Of a stretch of 64,000 nucleotides of DNA, positions 61,682 to 64,000 are shown piece after piece. How positions within the stretch are numbered: the stretch's first letter is position 1; the number at the start of each line of letters is the position of its first letter. The DNA lies in assembly GCA_048013815.1 (NCBI GenBank), contig CM106585.1, positions 9,114,001 through 9,178,000 of the forward strand, in the 5' to 3' direction. Both the position numbers and the translations under genes were made by a program. The notes beneath the pieces are model-generated. The model did no database searches. It was not told the DNA's origin and worked only from the letters and a program-made list of their open reading frames with translations. The DNA comes from Setoptus koraiensis. Lineage: Eukaryota; Arthropoda.

Positions 61682-61857
61682 GTGAGTTGCAGCGAGCCAT
61701 TCGAAGCCATTGGAAACGATTCGGGCGTCGTTGCTCCGCCCTCGTTGCAAGTCATCACACTCGTTCGCAGCAGCACAACCTGTGCGTTGGCTCGAGAGCG
61801 GCGATTCGCGAATTGCGAACTGCAGACTGCGAGCAGCGAACAGTCAACGAACAGCCA

Positions 61858-61925
61858 ACGAACGGCCAGCGAATCTCTGCGAACAGCGAATCGCTGCGAA
61901 CAGCGAATCGCTGCAAACAGAGAAT
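61858..61925. repeat. Short tandem repeat GCGAACAGCGAATCGCT
   Basis: Imperfect copies of AACAGCGAATC(G/T)CTGCGA follow each other; the units are partly self-complementary. Confidence 0.75.
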
Positions 61926-62291
61926 CGCAAGTCGCGAATAAAGAACGAACAAGATGGCTCCGAGTGGCGGCAGCAGCAGCAGCCGAGAAGTGGCAAAGGA
62001 GGAAACTGGATTCTATACCACTCACGTCCTTATCAACATGTACGTTAATTATTGCTCACACTCGTATATTTATACACACAACATCACAGGCACCAGCGAT
62101 GGCTAATGCTCATTGTTGGAGTCGCAGCATAAAATAGTTTTTTACTCTCTGGGCATGCATCATGATTATGATGGTCAATGATTTTTGGACTTTTATTACA
62201 CACACACACACTCACATTTTACACGCTTGTTCGCATTGACTTTTGCGCTCCTTTCGACTCGTCCGCGGACCGCGGCGCATTCGAAGTTGGA

Positions 62292-62356
62292 GCTGCTCAA
62301 ACTGCTCGAACTGCTCGAACTGCTCGAACTGCTCGAACCGCTCGAACAGCTCGAAC
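62292..62356. repeat. 9-bp tandem repeat CTGCTCGAA
   Basis: About seven copies of CTGCTCGAA, ending in CCGCTCGAA and CAGCTCGAA variants. Confidence 0.88.
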
Positions 62357-64000
62357 AGCGCGCCGCAAACGGACAGAGACGGCGACCAAGCAACAGCGAA
62401 CGCTTATAATGATGATAATGAGCCTTGCTTCTTTCTTCGCGAATGCTGCACAACATTCTTTTCTTCGCCTGGCCACACTGGCTGGCAGTTGCAGCGAGTT
62501 GCAAACTCACAAGTCGGCCGATACAAGCAACAAGTTGGCTCGAGCTGCACACAACAAGCAAATCCTGTAAACAACTGCAGCAACTTGTAGCCGGCCAATC
62601 GAAAAGCGACGCTTCGGCCGAACAGGGGTCGTGCTCATGCTGCCGAACAGCGCACATCCTGAGCGCCTAGTGTTGGCCGGTTGCTGTTCGAATCGCCGTT
62701 CGCAGTTGCTGCAGTCGGCTGTCTGTCGCTGCTGCTGTTGTTGTTGTTGTTGTTGTTGTTGCCAACACTAAACAATAACATGTAACCAACAGCATCTAAC
62801 AAGCGTGTAATGTATTCTGATAGACTCGGCCAGTCGGCTCGAGCGGCCAGATGCAGCCAAAAAGTGGCTCATCTTTCTCATTGCACAACAGCACACACAA
62901 TCTCGCTTAATTAGTTAGTCAGCCTTAATTGGCGATGATGAATTAAACAAGTGTCTGCAACCAGCTCTAATCTGCTCATCGATTTATTTGTATCTCTCTC
63001 CCTTTCTGTCCCTTTCTGTGTGTCTCATTGGCCACCGAGCGGCAGATGATGCGAGTCACATCCAGCGTCATCCGACCGGCGATCATCCGACCGGCGATCA
63101 TCTGACTCAGATCATCTGAGTGGTGAGGCTCGCATGGGTATCGCATGTTATTATTGGCTGCACCGCTATATCTCGCTACTATTAGTATCATTACTATTAT
63201 TATTATTACTATATGCATATGGCATATTTATAGATAATGATAATGTATGAATACCGTTCGCAAGGTCCATTGTGATACACTTTACATTGCACACAAACCT
63301 GTTCCTTCGGCCACCATCATAGATTGCGGCGTGCTCCATCCACATTGCACTCCAATGATTGGATTGGCGGCATTCAAGTGGCCATTGTTCACCTGTTTGC
63401 TACCTGTTGAGCTGGCAACATTACAGCGGCGAGCATGAGTCATGAGCGATACCAGCCGGCAAACTTTCGGGCTCTTATTAATATTGTAGCCGTCTATAAA
63501 TATAAACATACGCTCGGCTGACTGCATGGCTGCATAGTTTGGTCGCGGTGCCCCAAGTTTGTCCGAAGTGTAAACACTAATTGTGCGTGTGTGTGTGCAT
63601 TCTTTGTGTCAAATTGTGTGCTCACTCGTTTGGTAGCATGTTTATTATGTGTGCTCGAGCCTCGAGAGGCTAAACATCGGCAAATAGACGCACTCTGAAC
63701 AAATTACAACAACGGCATCGCTACGCCGGTGATTTGAAATCATGCCTCGCAGGGCAGAGAATTTGTGCTTAGCTTCGTTTTTGCTGCTGCTGCTGTTGCT
63801 GTTGCTGTCGCTGGTGTCGTTGCTGGCTAGGCCACCAACAGCAAAGGCCAAGTCATTAGATAAGAGATAGATTATGAGATATGTTTGTGTGTTAGCGCAT
63901 GGCTTGAATTATTGCCGTGAATTTGTGGCGCTCGTAGTGTCATAACACTCAATCATGACAACTTTTATCTAGCCAACCACACTATAATAAGATGCAATAT

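Larger units (their letters stand above)
53634..64000. other. Repeat-rich region without a firm gene
   Basis: After the gap the DNA again carries dinucleotide and triplet microsatellites and short minisatellites (entries below), as on the left of the window, but GGGGCCCC is absent. Open frames of 100-150 codons occur mostly over repeats and on both strands at once, as expected by chance. Two candidate first exons are listed separately. TTACGTAA is present at 54118 and 54602. Confidence 0.45.

Noticed and set aside
61220-62657. Many frames of 100-153 codons on both strands
   Set aside because: They follow short tandem repeats that lack stops in several frames; no protein family or consistent splice sites.

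Overview
The window is animal nuclear DNA, most likely from an arthropod. The evidence is split genes with short GT-AG introns (one of 96 bp), a three-exon chemoreceptor-like gene with the intron layout of arthropod gustatory receptors, a lineage-specific kelch gene, PAR-bZIP-like sites and dense triplet microsatellites. A mite or other chelicerate would fit, but nothing in the sequence proves it. There is no operon, rRNA, CRISPR array or convincing tRNA.

Layout. Positions 1-1065 (minus) hold the 5' part of a secreted Thr-rich mucin-like protein that runs off the window edge. Positions 2461-18381 (minus) are one large gene that I assemble from five exons: a 3.9 kb low-complexity exon (14457-18381) followed by four small exons encoding predicted helices. 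All introns are in phase and the frame is open for about 1586 codons. Its third intron (about 9.3 kb) carries minisatellites and a long fold-back element. Its 5' flank (18.4-21.4 kb) has a 14-bp minisatellite just upstream of the start codon and a cluster of TTACGTAA sites. A small secreted or membrane-anchored helical protein lies at 21744-22269 (plus).

From 22.3 to 37.5 kb I find no firm gene. This part is microsatellite- and minisatellite-rich and strongly enriched in the palindrome GGGGCCCC. It contains an AT-richer island (about 29.2-31.7 kb) with a doubtful trace of a decayed retroelement. From about 37.5 to 53.1 kb the DNA is mostly AT-richer and lacks most of the satellites, although a pocket at 42.2-43.9 kb resembles the left side. 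This block holds a two-exon kelch-repeat gene (40053-41240) flanked by diverged direct repeats, and the three-exon gustatory-receptor-like gene (48944-51292). A 500-base N gap (53134-53633) follows. After it the repeat-rich style returns (53.6-64 kb) but without GGGGCCCC. That part holds only candidate first exons (57216-57302; about 61.5-61.68 kb), several short tandem repeats and a perfect 36-bp palindrome.

The genes do not form a pathway. The kelch and receptor genes look like members of fast-evolving families in a compositionally distinct block. The long minus-strand gene looks like a regulated scaffold-type protein with large introns. Most of the window is intron or intergenic DNA.
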